NCBI GenBank assembly: GCA_964036195.1
Contig: OZ038453.1
Location: 5,843,469 to 5,907,468, forward strand
Length of the DNA: 64,000 nt
Direction of reading: 5' to 3'
DNA from: Sphaerolaimus hirsutus
Lineage: Eukaryota > Nematoda > Chromadorea > Monhysterida > Sphaerolaimidae
Positions within the stretch are counted from its first letter, which is position 1, and each line of letters begins with the position of its first letter. A model generated the notes under the pieces. That model saw nothing but the letters and a program-made list of their open reading frames with translations, searched no databases and was not told the DNA's origin. Below, piece after piece: positions 23,601 through 33,050 of the stretch. The position numbers were made by a program, and so were the translations under genes.

Positions 23601-25005
23601 TCAAATTCATCTGTGCCTCTGTGAACAGCACTTTGGATTCCTGGTACAATTCAATTGCTTTCTGCTCTGTGTCCACACTGAGGATCAAATTATCCACATA
23701 CAGATTTTCATCGATCAATTTTGCATTCTCTGTGCCAGCTTGATTCAGGTGGTATCTGACTGTCAGCGCCAGCAGCCCTGGGCTGCAGATTATTCCAAAT
23801 GGCACTCTGGCAAATCTGTAAATCTGAATGTTGTCCTCCATAGATTGTTTCGTGGGATCCTTGTACCACAGAAATCTTGTCACATCTCTGTCACTGTCCT
23901 GCAGACTAATCTGCAGAAACGCTTTCTCTATGTCTGCGACCAGTGCGATTCCATGCAACCGGAATCGCATCAGCATCCCTACCAGCTGCGGTAGTATCAC
24001 TGGACCGCGGTACATGCATTCATTCAAGCTTGGCATGCCTGGCGGTTTTGCTGAGGCATCATATACCTCTCTGACCTTTGTGGTAGTTTTCTCTGGCGTT
24101 ATCACTGGTTGGTGAGGCAAAATATGGAACTTTCTGCCATCCATAATATCCTCTTGCACTTTCTCAATCACTCCTTGCTCCTCTTGTGCTTTCATGATTG
24201 CCTGAATCTTCTCCAGTAATTCTGGGTCTCTCTTGAGCCTGTTGGTTAGGTACCTGAACCTCTTGAATGCCATTGCTTTGTTGTCTGGGAGTTCATGCAA
24301 ATTTGGCTTGTACATGAACTTTACAGAGTATCGTCCATCTGGGTTTCTCTGTACACTCTCATTAAATTGCTTTATGGCCTCATCATCCTCGATGAGGTCT
24401 GGCTGGTCCATTATGCCAATGGTATCCAGTCTGTCCATATCTTTGACATTCGGTACAGGAGCAATTGACAACGGTGCTTCCTCGTACCACTTTTCTCTCT
24501 GAATTTGATGCACAATTGTGTTGACCACCACCGGATATGCGCCATCCATGGTCCATTGATTTCTGTTGCTCGTCAGCTGCCCACCTCCCATCAGTAATCC
24601 CAATTCTGATGGAATTACATACAATCCTGACGGAAGTCTGGTGGTGCTGGTGTTTCTGGACATCAAGTCCCAGAAATAATTCAAGCCCACTATAATGTCT
24701 GGCTTGAACTTGCACTCTGTCCCCTTTTCCTTGGGAATTCTGTCTGCAAAGTAACTCTCATCTGGGAAGTACTTCTGCAGATACTTTTCGTCCTGTTCTG
24801 ATACAGGCACTTTGATCTGTTCTGTGGTCAACGTCGGGACCACATCTGCCACCATATCAACTTTCTGGCCATTTCTGAGCCGCATTCTGAATTCCACTTG
24901 CTGTACTACTTTATAGTGCGGCTTTTCATTTCCGAATGTGTACACCTGGATGTGGTGTTCACCTGTACTCTTCAAATTGAGTTTCTTGGCCACTTTCTCT
25001 GACAT
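19390..25005 (-). CDS. pol: BEL/Pao pol polyprotein, reading in frame into env
   Basis: The frame is open from 25050; the ATG at 25005 is only its first Met, because the protease motif DTGS (25018-25029) lies upstream. Residues counted from 25005: rest of protease 1 to about 120; reverse transcriptase about 240-490 with VADIEKAFLQI (357-367) and the catalytic box YVDN (436-439) instead of the usual YVDD; RNase H about 610-740 (FVDAS, then SDST, then NPAD); integrase zinc site with H981, H986, C1016 and C1019; integrase catalytic D1052 (LDYLG), D1114 (ISDN) and E1175 (YERM); and the DUF5641-type tail about 1310-1380. The frame then runs through a linker with a 12-bp tandem repeat (NPAQ twice) into env without a stop. 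It ends at the env nonsense codon. It would copy the RNA genome and integrate the DNA. Confidence 0.92.
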   Translation of the reverse strand: MSEKVAKKLNLKSTGEHHIQVYTFGNEKPHYKVVQQVEFRMRLRNGQKVDMVADVVPTLTTEQIKVPVSEQDEKYLQKYFPDESYFADRIPKEKGTECKFKPDIIVGLNYFWDLMSRNTSTTRLPSGLYVIPSELGLLMGGGQLTSNRNQWTMDGAYPVVVNTIVHQIQREKWYEEAPLSIAPVPNVKDMDRLDTIGIMDQPDLIEDDEAIKQFNESVQRNPDGRYSVKFMYKPNLHELPDNKAMAFKRFRYLTNRLKRDPELLEKIQAIMKAQEEQGVIEKVQEDIMDGRKFHILPHQPVITPEKTTTKVREVYDASAKPPGMPSLNECMYRGPVILPQLVGMLMRFRLHGIALVADIEKAFLQISLQDSDRDVTRFLWYKDPTKQSMEDNIQIYRFARVPFGIICSPGLLALTVRYHLNQAGTENAKLIDENLYVDNLILSVDTEQKAIELYQESKVLFTEAQMNLREWNSNNKSFNWQLAESDVAKEIVTTVLGMKWDTESDQMWLKTPKTVQQSQLSETDQKIKLPTKRTVAKVTAGCFDPMGLVSPVLLPAKRFLQTLWHSGPSAKEWDTPLSEEQIAIWQQLETELLKVGQIKFNRNLNYQSGADAQLHIFVDASAMAYSAAAYICQKTENDSGTSSLLYSRLRLAPKKPEVTIPRLELLAMLIGSRMSKFIHRELKDIKFSQTVAWSDSTCCLKWLTTAKPLACFVKNRLDEIRKIQNETENMHIKHIAGLENPADMATRGMNMSELEGSNLWWKGPEWLMTGEWPEPKVEPVTPEVMAEIKKEELKFPKASPIYLGATQQVASDPDASNKQADESKQSNPLGIEIQRFSSLTKLLDATVYVIRFVRQMHKKRSRNDSQSGLSEIMESICGTMKPQGIISIEEREIALKYWIKVTQQNHYKGVAEILATGHSKGSQNSKKTAADQQLIKWLNVQMHQDGILKCHGRMEHTDPQEVTVPLILLPATATMTQLIIRDQHEKLMHAGVQHTLAAIRQKYWITQGRRVIYNVTRTCPTCKKLGAKPYQLPPMPDLPETRVQRARPFQYTGLDYLGPVWYKVDKDHRKMWICLFTCMVTRAVHLESVLHMTAQEFLNAVRRFIARRGKPEAVISDNATQFKLTEKVLSSSTDKAINTGKEWSEMVKSGAVQTYCSQQQIQWNMTTPMAPWQGGVYERMVGITKKHFKAAVGHRMLTLQELLTLLPEVEAVINSRPISYIYGDVKSLRVLTPKDFLTGKGQIGAPQFDTDKDGEFVPRMDNAAKLQKYWETTQQTLDKFWDLWHQEYIPSLRERTQVTHKHDRLTATQEPKVNEVVLIYEENMPRGAWRMGRIKQLEPSKDGQIHSAKVRTANRNVVSRPLNQLYPLEINSKTMDIPETAVTVKVDLLDPAIVQKHVRNQSSNRDSVPNPAQNPAQRNSASDRVLRSATGKATATTSSLVIGMLCMVLMLTGMSESATLREAGKAYSEVFSRTYVLEISTVRPPSLAVHHRLPPLPSEWPPKSVREMQTYERFKDAIKDHPVEQVISSQSQKYQICTSGRHGHALTVPEEVQCHIPPRNFVKAMKVTLYAQRQIPQKKIAYRCYIRIKEIITHTSFWGAKGITGNFEKYQQVGVVACNYARIHKMFRGTPLVEMEPRVWTTNQTLNVEYSWCCHDKENVVSNFYMEEGTVASLDGKTVISNLQDFSQCRAMMGHCRDHNYGITVWDTENFKHQCAYERIGRIKSEISGQTIIVSKLQAAYSHSNKTKRPIGSECVPGDTYYTGQGGVFIQFDRREDVPVEWAMPGKIVEARESTISGTLYARLDNRNSKFQFLQHVVREMTQAQFAIVWHQLCQLRKNQLDMLTQLFRIDPTLGIRAMLGRQDVHAEWAG

Positions 25006-26879
25006 GTACGTTCCCTGGGATCCTGTGTCCTGATCTGTAGTGGTGGCTGTTCAGGCTCCATCTCGGTATCCATTTCTGAAGCCTCAATCACTGTTCTGGC
25101 TGTCATCAACATTGACATATTCCTGTTTACTGACAGGTTCACTGACGTATTCTGTTGCTTTGCATTTGGTTCTGTAACCACTGTGCTGGATATGGTCTCT
25201 GTCTCTACCATTTCTGGTCCAGCCTCTTCCACAGTGACACAATTCACTGTGGCCTTTCTCTGTTGGCTCTGTGCTGGTCGACCGGCCGTCGGCACAGACT
25301 TTCTGCCATTATTTGCTGATTGCTGGCCACTCTGCTGACCATTTGCTCTGAATGCTGGAATCTGCCTTCCAGCGTTTCCATTGCCATTATCACCAAATTT
25401 ATCTGGGGACACTGCCGTGTGGTGCCTATTGGTTTTGCAATAGAAACAATTTCTCGTGAATTGACACTGAGCCATGTAATGCCCTCTCTGCAGGCATCTC
25501 AGGCATCGCTCTGCCTTTGACAAAATTATCCTCCTTTCTCTGGCAGTTTTGAACTTTGGACACTTATCATTAAAGTGTAATTGCTGTGTGTCGTTGCAGA
25601 ACACACACGGCATCCCAGGATTCATAAATCCAGCCTGTGGTGCACTCTGACCATTCTGGATCACAGACATGCTCCCTGTACTGGTCCTTGGGTTCTCTGG
25701 CGCTCTGAATCGATTCCCATTGCCTTGGAACCGATTATTGAATTGCTGTGCGCGTGGATTGTTCCCGAATCCCTGGCGCGATTGCCGAACTGGTGCCTCA
25801 GTTTGCTGTGCGTGCTGTACAGCCTCACTGAGCGCTAACTGCTTGCCAAACAGCTTTCTGAATATCTCCACCGTCAAGGCTTCCTCAGTTCCCTGTTCCT
25901 TCTGGATTTCTCTGAGAACCTCGGGTGGTACTTTCTGTTGCAACTGGCTCAACAGCATTGGATGCTCCACTGATTCTCCCAGTGACTCCAACTGCTGAAG
26001 CAGCCTTTCAATTGCATCAAACAAAATCCTCATGTCCTGACAGGTATTCCTGGCCTGTCGCAGCTTCATGATATTGCTCATCAGCGTGTTTCTGACCACT
26101 ATTGGCTGATCATATCTCTTCTTAAGCATTGCAATTGCGGGTGCATAATTCTCTGTGGTCACACTCAATCCACTGATCATGCCAAATGCTGAGCCTTTCA
26201 GCAAACTTCTCAAGTACGAGAACTTGGAAATGTCCTCCAAATCTGTCCGATTGTGAATGTGGGATTCGAACATTTGCCACCATGATGGAAATTTGACAAT
26301 TTCCCCAGTAAACTGTTCAACTTCCAGTTTCTGTAATTTGACGCTCTTTGCTGTGGTTGCATTGGTTGAACTGGCCCCCGGAGCAGCTCCCTGAGCTGTC
26401 AGAGCCATCTGGGCAGCCATATGCTGTATGAATGCTGTATTGACTTCATACATGGTATTTCCGCTCTGTTGCTGGATCATGTCTTGTAACTCTTCGATGT
26501 ATACATTCATGGCTGCAACTTTCTGTGTCACCAAGTCTGACATATTTGCATATTCCTCATATGAGTCTTGGTATATCTTCTGTTCTTGTTCCATCTGGTC
26601 GGGTTTGTCAATGTCCTTGACGACATCCCTCCATGTGTCAAATTGAGTTCTCACTGCAGTCATTGCACTTTCCAATTTTGCACCCTCCTGTTTGATAGAT
26701 GCAATCACTCTTCTCATTTCTGTTCTCTTCTCTTCCTTTGTTGCTCCCGCAAATATCTCTGGGTCATATTTAGCATATTCTCTTGCCAATCTGCTGTCCA
26801 CCCTGTGCTTTGCCGGCCCCAGGGTCTTTCTGATGTGACCCGTTGGTGAAACCATTTTTGCTGATGAATTTTCCTTCAC
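24972..26879 (-). CDS. gag: BEL/Pao gag, capsid and nucleocapsid
   Basis: A 635-residue structural protein that would package element RNA in cytoplasmic particles. Residues about 1-140 are charged and helical, probably coiled coil. About 180-340 is the BEL/Pao gag core of the DUF1759 type (QFTGEIVKFPSWWQMF; LKGSAFGMISGL). A Gln/Asn/Gly/Arg-rich linker follows, then zinc knuckles: C425-C428-H435-C440, C459-C462-H467-C472 (the classic Cx2Cx4Hx4C), and a third beginning C478-C481-H486-H487 whose expected final cysteine is serine 491. The LMTA strand at 591-594 is the start of the protease domain, but DTGS lies in the -1 frame. The start ATG at 26879 follows the leader with no longer in-frame start. 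The gag frame overlaps pol at 24972-25050. Confidence 0.9.
   Translation of the reverse strand: MKENSSAKMVSPTGHIRKTLGPAKHRVDSRLAREYAKYDPEIFAGATKEEKRTEMRRVIASIKQEGAKLESAMTAVRTQFDTWRDVVKDIDKPDQMEQEQKIYQDSYEEYANMSDLVTQKVAAMNVYIEELQDMIQQQSGNTMYEVNTAFIQHMAAQMALTAQGAAPGASSTNATTAKSVKLQKLEVEQFTGEIVKFPSWWQMFESHIHNRTDLEDISKFSYLRSLLKGSAFGMISGLSVTTENYAPAIAMLKKRYDQPIVVRNTLMSNIMKLRQARNTCQDMRILFDAIERLLQQLESLGESVEHPMLLSQLQQKVPPEVLREIQKEQGTEEALTVEIFRKLFGKQLALSEAVQHAQQTEAPVRQSRQGFGNNPRAQQFNNRFQGNGNRFRAPENPRTSTGSMSVIQNGQSAPQAGFMNPGMPCVFCNDTQQLHFNDKCPKFKTARERRIILSKAERCLRCLQRGHYMAQCQFTRNCFYCKTNRHHTAVSPDKFGDNGNGNAGRQIPAFRANGQQSGQQSANNGRKSVPTAGRPAQSQQRKATVNCVTVEEAGPEMVETETISSTVVTEPNAKQQNTSVNLSVNRNMSMLMTARTVIEASEMDTEMEPEQPPLQIRTQDPRERTCQRKWPRNSI
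25018..25050 (-). other. Gag-pol frame change inside the protease domain
   Basis: The protease active site DTGS is in the pol frame, but that frame is closed by TGA at 25051-25053, about seven codons upstream. The preceding protease strand (LMTA) is in the gag frame. Passage from gag to pol therefore needs a -1 shift within about 20 nt. No classical slippery heptamer is seen there. An indel that broke a single gag-pol frame is more likely than programmed frameshifting. Confidence 0.6.
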
Positions 26880-28067
26880 TGATTCTCTTTATAGTGTGTC
26901 TCCTGTGACGCCTGTGACGCTTCTCTGCGTCTTTCTGTGTAGTGCTCTGTGCACCACGGATTTGTTGTGCCACGCACAATACCAATGCAGTCCTACAGGC
27001 CCCTGACGTGTTTTATCACGCGTTGACCTCTACTGCACTGGCACCAGGTGTGTCCCTAAAGCCCCTGACATGATTGTTTACACGCGTTGACTTCAACACA
27101 CCGGTCAAATCCACCTGGACAATAAACAAGTTCTTTGCCCAGCAGTGTGCGCCCAAAGAGGGTCTGTACACACTTTTTCTGAGCGCTCTGGCGCTCTTTC
27201 TGGCACGCCTGTGTGCCCCGTGACCACGCCGGCCACTTGCTTCCTGAGCGGCTCCTGTGCCGCTGTGCGCAGTGCTGCGCTTGCCGTGTCGCTTGTGACA
27301 CGTTACTGTGCACTCTGGTGCACCTTCTGATTCTGGGCAGTGTTTCTGTACACTGCTCTGCAATTGCCCCTGTGCAATGCAGAATTCTGGCACTTTTGTG
27401 CTGTCTGATCTGATGGTACCGAGCAGGCACAGCGTGTATATTTGATGGGAGCTCCGCAAAGCCCCTACACGCTACCAAGTATCCTAATACTTGGTTTTCA
27501 AATCCACTCTCTGTCAGCTACAGCCCTCTGTCAGCTACAGCCCTTTGTACACTGATACCCCTACTTTTGCACTTCCGAGGTATGAGTCCACTCTTACCCA
27601 GTGGAGCGAGGGACCTCCGCGAATGCCCAAAAAACAGCCCTTTGACTAGCGTGGCTCTGTGGCAATCCTGTCTCTGTCAGGTCACCCTCCCTTGGCATAG
27701 GAAGGACGTGCGAGCGGTCACTGGCGTCCGGATGTCCAGGAGCGTCCAGCGAAAGTTTGACCACCATCCGACAATGACTCCTTGTCAAATGCCGGTGCCG
27801 CCCAGCGTCTAGCACCTTGCCAGAACACTGGTGAAAGCTGCCTGAAATCCTGACAGGTCTGTCAGAACTCCAGTGTCCTCCGCGCGTGGGCGTAGAACCG
27901 CTCCCAGGATGTAGACAGGAGTGCCGTGACTTTGGCACAATGCTGTCTGCAAATCAACAGCCAACGCTCAGCCAAGGCCAAATTGATGATCAGCAGGACT
28001 TTTGAAGTTCTGCCAACTGCCACACAATGTCCGTTCCGGCTTGGTGATAGCACAATGTCATGCAATC
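26880..28067 (-). other. 5' leader of BEL/Pao copy B
   Basis: About 1.19 kb between the primer site and the gag ATG. It is GC-richer than the LTR and has a short tandem repeat (CTGTCAGCTACAGCCCT, about 27514-27544). Small overlapping open frames are present but none resembles a known protein. By position it would hold the packaging signal and possibly a splice donor for an env message; I cannot identify either with confidence. Confidence 0.7.
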
Positions 28068-28085
28068 ACCCAGCTCGCTGCGCCA
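28068..28085 (-). other. tRNA primer binding site, tRNA-Ser type
   Basis: Directly after the 5' LTR the element strand reads TGGCGCAGCGAGCTGGGT, the complement of a tRNA 3' end finishing in CGCCA. As I recall animal tRNA-Ser(UGA) genes, the last 18 nt with CCA match at 17 positions. Serine identity is from memory; position and the initial TGG are seen directly. Confidence 0.75.
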
Positions 28086-29394
28086 TGTGATGAAGCCACC
28101 GAAGTCAGCGTCTTCTACCACCGAATCCAGCAGCTCCAAGACCGTAGTGAGAAACGGCCTTTAGAGTGGTTGATTTCCCGTTGTAGCCGAACGTCCACTT
28201 GTCGACAGCCAAGTTGAGTTTATTTCGTAGTTGCGTGTTGAAAGGGGGTTTCGAGATTGTTTCAGGTACTTTATTTCGATCAGATACAGCTTGATACAAA
28301 AGCGCAAAGCCTAGCGAGCTTCCTAGTCAAAGTTTCTATCGCTAGCTTATTTTCTGGGTCGGGACTGGGGTCATAAGACTGAAGTAAAAACTTCCAAAGT
28401 AGCTAAGACACAGAAAATGATGTATAAAACATAGCTACAATAATTTCCTAAATTCAAATGCACAAATAAGTCATAAATGCAACAAATAAACACATCTAGC
28501 CGAAACAGTTGCCTTATACTGCGCATGCATACATTCAAATACTTATTGTAAAGAAATACCAGGTACAAATTGGGCTAATAGAAAAACTATTAATCTTGAG
28601 AGGCGCAAAGTCGGCAAACTCGGCCGATTTACTAATTTGCTTCAATTTGTCAGAAAACATTGACGCACATTGGAACTAATATAATAGGGTTTGACAACTG
28701 TAAATAGTAGTGCAAATGTTCCTAATGACGTAAATAGAGCAGGGTATATTCGATATAATAATAACGGACAAATTGGGCATATAGCATAATGGACAAATTG
28801 GGACTTATTCAAGTAAATGGGTATAATAATTGAGCAGGGTTTGTAATATATTCTTTGGTATAATTTGAGCAGGGTATTTACCATAATGTCAAAGTAAATA
28901 TAATATAACTTGTGAGCAGGGTTATAATAATTATGCCTACGCGAAGGGCTTCGTAAATACGTACAGTAAATGCTAGTTGCACACAGGGCACTATTTCTCT
29001 ATTAGGACGCTGGCCTAAGTAAATATGTAGTATATAAATATTTACAAGATTTGACTTTCCCAAATTGCAAGTAAACCATGTAAATGTATATATAATAATG
29101 ATCAGAAAATTACGGCGAGTTGAATGAGCCTAATTTCATGTTAATACACTTAATAATAACTTATTTGACCTTTTAACCTAAATATTCCACATAAACATAT
29201 CAAATACTTATAATACACTTTCCTAATTGAATATTCTCCATGGATACATAATATAGTGCAGGAAATATAATTTGCGTGGTAAATAAATATAGTGCATGAA
29301 AGTAAAATAGTGCAAATAAGTAAATGTGCAAATATGAGCCTAATTATCAAATCTCCGTATTTCTTTATCCATCCATTTTGCCACGGTCAGCACA
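28086..29394 (-). repeat. 5' LTR of BEL/Pao copy B
   Basis: A 1,309-bp LTR that would carry promoter and polyadenylation signals of the element. It keeps several CpG sites that are TpG or CpA in the 3' LTR, and some the other way round. It ends GTCAGCACA (minus-strand start TGTGCTGAC) directly at the target duplication CACGA. A segment near 28765-28790 duplicates the neighbouring GGACAAATTGGG, unlike the 3' LTR. Confidence 0.94.
28737..28922 (+). promoter_or_regulatory. Four spaced GAGCAGGGT motifs in the 5' LTR
   Basis: GAGCAGGGT occurs at 28737-28745, 28832-28840, 28867-28875 and 28914-28922. The last three are 35 and 47 bp apart, as in the 3' LTR. A further pair lies in the pol-env linker (about 20757-20780). 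Function unknown. Confidence 0.35.
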
Positions 29395-30419
29395 CACGAT
29401 TCACGCCTTAACCATTCTTGGGAATGGTGGTAGACATGCACCGTTGCGTAGCTGAGATTGTGCTCTATAAAAATCTACAAACGTTTTGGTGTGTTTGCCA
29501 TAGCCACTTTATACCTAAGAAACAAAAACGTGAATAAATGTCAATTATGGCTGATTGAATCACAATTAACGCCTTCACCAGTCTTGGGAAAGGTGGTAGA
29601 CATGCACCGTTGCATAGCTGAGATTGTGCTCTATCAAAATCTACAAACGTTTTGGTGTGTTTGCCATAGCCACTTTATACCTAAGAAACAAAAATGTGAA
29701 TAAATGTCAATTCTGGTCAATTGAATCACGATTAACGCCTTAACCATTTTTGGGAATGGTGGTAGACATGCACCGTTGCATAGCTGAGATTGTGCTTTAT
29801 ATAAATCTCCAAACGTTTTGGTGTGTTTGCCATAGCCACTTCACACCTAAGAAACAAAAACGTGAATAAATGTCAATTATGGCTGATTGAATCACAATTA
29901 ACGCCTTCACCATTCTTGGGAAAGGTGGTAGACATGCACCGTTGCATAGCTGAGATTGTGCTCTATAAAAATCTACAAACGTTTTGGTGTGTTTGCCATA
30001 GCCACTTTATACCTAAGAAACAAAAACGTGAATAAATGTCAATTCTGGATGATTGAATCACGATTAACGCCTTAACCATTTTTGGGAATGGTGGTAGACA
30101 TGCACCGTTGCGTAGCTGAGATTGTGCTTTATAAAAATCTCCAAACGTTTTGGTGTGTTTGCCATAGCCACTTCACACCTAAGAAACAAAAACGTGAATA
30201 AATGTCAATTCTGGCCGATTGAATCACGATTAACGCCTTAACCATTCTTGGGAATGGTGGTAGACATGCACCGTTGCATAGCTGAGATTGTGCTCTATAA
30301 AAATCTACAAACGTTTTGGTGTGTTTGCCATAGCCACTTTATACCTAAGAAACAAAAACGTGAATAAATGTCAATTCTGGCCGATTGAATCACAATTAAC
30401 GCCTTAACCATTCTTGGGA

Positions 30420-33050
30420 ATGGTGGTAGACATGCACCGTTGCGTAGCTGAGATTGTGCTTTATAAAAATCTCCAAACGTTTTGGTGTGTTTGCCATAGC
30501 CACTTCACACCTAAGAAACAAAAACGTGAATAAATGTCAATTATGGCTGATTGAATCACAATTAACGCCTTCACCATTCTTGGGAAAGGTGGTAGACATG
30601 CACCGTTGCATAGCTGAGATTGTGCTCTATAAAAATCTACAAACGTTTTGGTGTGTTTGAAATAGCCACTTTATACCTAAGAAACAAAAACATGAATAAA
30701 TGTCAATTCTGGCCGATAGAATCACGATTAACGCCTTAACCATTTTTGGGAATGGTGGTAGACATGCACCGTTGCGTAGCTGAGATTGTGCTTTATAAAA
30801 ATCTCCAAACGTTTTGGTGTGTTTGCCATAGCCACTTCACACCTAAGAAACAAAAACGTGAATAAATGTCAATTATGGCTGATTGAATCACAATTAACGC
30901 CTTCACCATTCTTGGGAAAGGTAGTAGACATGCACCATTGCATAGCTGAGATTGTGCTCTATAAAAATCTACAAACGTTTTGGTGTGTTTGCCATAGCCA
31001 CTTTATACCTAAGAAACAAAAACGTGAATAAATGTCAATTCTGGCCGATTGAATCATGTTTAACGCCTTAACCATTCTTGGGAATGGTGGTAGACATGCA
31101 CCGTTGCGTAGCTGAGATTGTGCTCTATCAAAATCTACAAACGTTTTGGTGTGTTTGCCATAGCCACTTTATACCTAAGAAACAAAAACGTGAATAAATG
31201 TCAATTCTGGCCAATTGAATCACAATTAACGCCTTAACCATTTTTGGGAATGGTGGTAGACATGCACCGTTGCGTAGCTGAGATTGTGCTTTATAAAAAT
31301 CTCCAAACGTTTTGGTGTGTTTGCCATAGCCACTTCACACCTAAGAAACAAAAACGTGAATAAATGTCAATTATGGCTGATTGAATCACAATTGACGCCT
31401 TCACCATTCTTGGGAAAGGTGGTAGACATGCACCGTTGCATAGCTGAGATTGTGCTCTATAAAAATCTACAAACGTTTTGGTGTGTTTGAAATAGCCACT
31501 TTATACCTAAGAAACAAAAACATGAATAAATGTCAATTCTGGCCGATTGAATCACGATTAACGCCTTAACCATTTTTGGGAATGGTGGTAGACATGCACC
31601 GTTGCGTAGCTGAGATTGTGCTTTATAAAAATCTCCAAACGTTTTGGTGTGTTTGCCATAGCCACTTCACACCTAAGAAACAAAAACGTGAATAAATGTC
31701 AATTATGGCTGATTGAATCACAATTAACGCCTTCACCATTCTTGGGAAAGGTGGTAGACATGCACCGTTGCATAGCTGAGATTGTGCTCTATAAAAATCT
31801 ACAAACGTTTTGGTGTGTTTGCCATAACCACTTTATACCTAAGAAACAAAAACGTGAATAAATGTCAATTCTGGCCGATTGAATCATGATTAACGCCTTA
31901 ACCATTCTTGGGAATGGTGGTAGACATGCACCGTTGCGTAGCTGAGATTGTGCTCTATCAAAATCTACAAACGTTTTGGTGTGTTTGCCATAGCCACTTT
32001 ATACCTAAGAAACAAAAACGTGAATAAATGTCAATTCTGGCCGATTGAATCACGATTAACGCCTTAACCATTCTTGGGAATGGTGGTAGACATGCACCGT
32101 TGCATAGCTGAGATTGTGCTCTATAAAAATCTACAAACGTTTTGGTGTGTTTGCCATAGCCACTTTATACCTAAGAAACAAAAACGTGAATAAATGTCAA
32201 TTCTGGCCGATTGAATCACAATTAACGCCTTAACCATTCTTGGGAATGGTGGTAGACATGCACCGTTGCGTAGCTGAGATTGTGCTTTATAAAAATCTCC
32301 AAACGTTTTGGTGTGTTTGCCATAGCCACTTCACACCTAAGAAACAAAAACGTGAATAAATGTCAATTATGGCTGATTGAATCACAATTAACGCCTTCAC
32401 CATTCTTGGGAAAGGTGGTAGACATGCACCGTTGCATAGCTGAGATTGTGCTCTATAAAAATCTACAAACGTTTTGGTGTGTTTGCCATAACCACTTTAT
32501 ACCTAAGAAACAAAAACGTGAATAAATGTCAATTCTGGCCGATTGAATCACAATTAACGCCTTAACCATTCTTGGGAATGGTGGTAGACATGCACCGTTG
32601 CGTAGCTGAGATTGTGCTCTATAAAAATCTACAAACGTTTTGGTGTGTTTGCCATAGCCACTTTATACCTAAGAAACAAAAACGTGAATAAATGTCAATT
32701 CTGGCCGATTGAATCACAATTAACGCCTTAACCATTCTTGGGAATGGTGGTAGACATGCACCGTTGCGTAGCTGAGATTGTGCTTTATAAAAATCTCCAA
32801 ACGTTTTGGTGTGTTTGCCATAGCCACTTCACACCTAAGAAACAAAAACATGAATAAATGTCAATTCTGGCCGATTGAATCACAATTAACGCCTTCACCA
32901 TTCTTGGGAAAGGTGGTAGACATGCACCGTTGCATAGCTGAGATTGTGCTCTATAAAAATCTACAAACGTTTTGGTGTGTTTGCCATAACCACTTTATAC
33001 CTAAGAAACAAAAACGTGAATAAATGTCAATTCTGGCCGATTGAATCATG
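30420..33050 (+). repeat. Five-monomer (830-bp) higher-order repeat domain
   Basis: Monomers with CTTTATAAAAATCTCC followed by CACTTCACACC recur at offsets of 332, 498, 830 and 996 bp (2, 3, 5 and 6 monomers). Matching pairs 830 bp apart begin at 30454/31284 and 30786/31616. Neighbouring variants such as TGTCAATTATGGC travel with them. Confidence 0.7.

Larger units (their letters stand above)
16791..29394 (-). mobile_element. BEL/Pao LTR retrotransposon, copy B, full length
   Basis: A 12,604-bp element on the minus strand bounded by LTRs of 1,309 bp (5', 28086-29394) and 1,318 bp (3', 16791-18108), with a perfect 5-bp target duplication. Order from the 5' end: LTR, tRNA primer site, leader, gag, pol, env-like gene, hairpin, LTR. 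BEL/Pao assignment rests on the gag type with zinc knuckles, the protease-RT-RNase H-integrase order, the A17-type RT region and the DUF5641-type tail. At about 12.6 kb it is long for the family, mainly because of the env-like gene and the long leader. It is probably inactive: the protease is split between frames, env has an internal stop, and the LTRs differ at roughly two dozen places by eye. Confidence 0.96.

Noticed and set aside
20074..26849. Plus-strand frames of up to 179 residues across gag, pol and env
   Set aside because: They are antisense shadows of the minus-strand retroelement genes.
27016..27938. Overlapping frames of 114-147 residues in the BEL/Pao leader
   Set aside because: Low-complexity composition, mutually overlapping frames and no recognisable domain; probably chance in GC-richer DNA.
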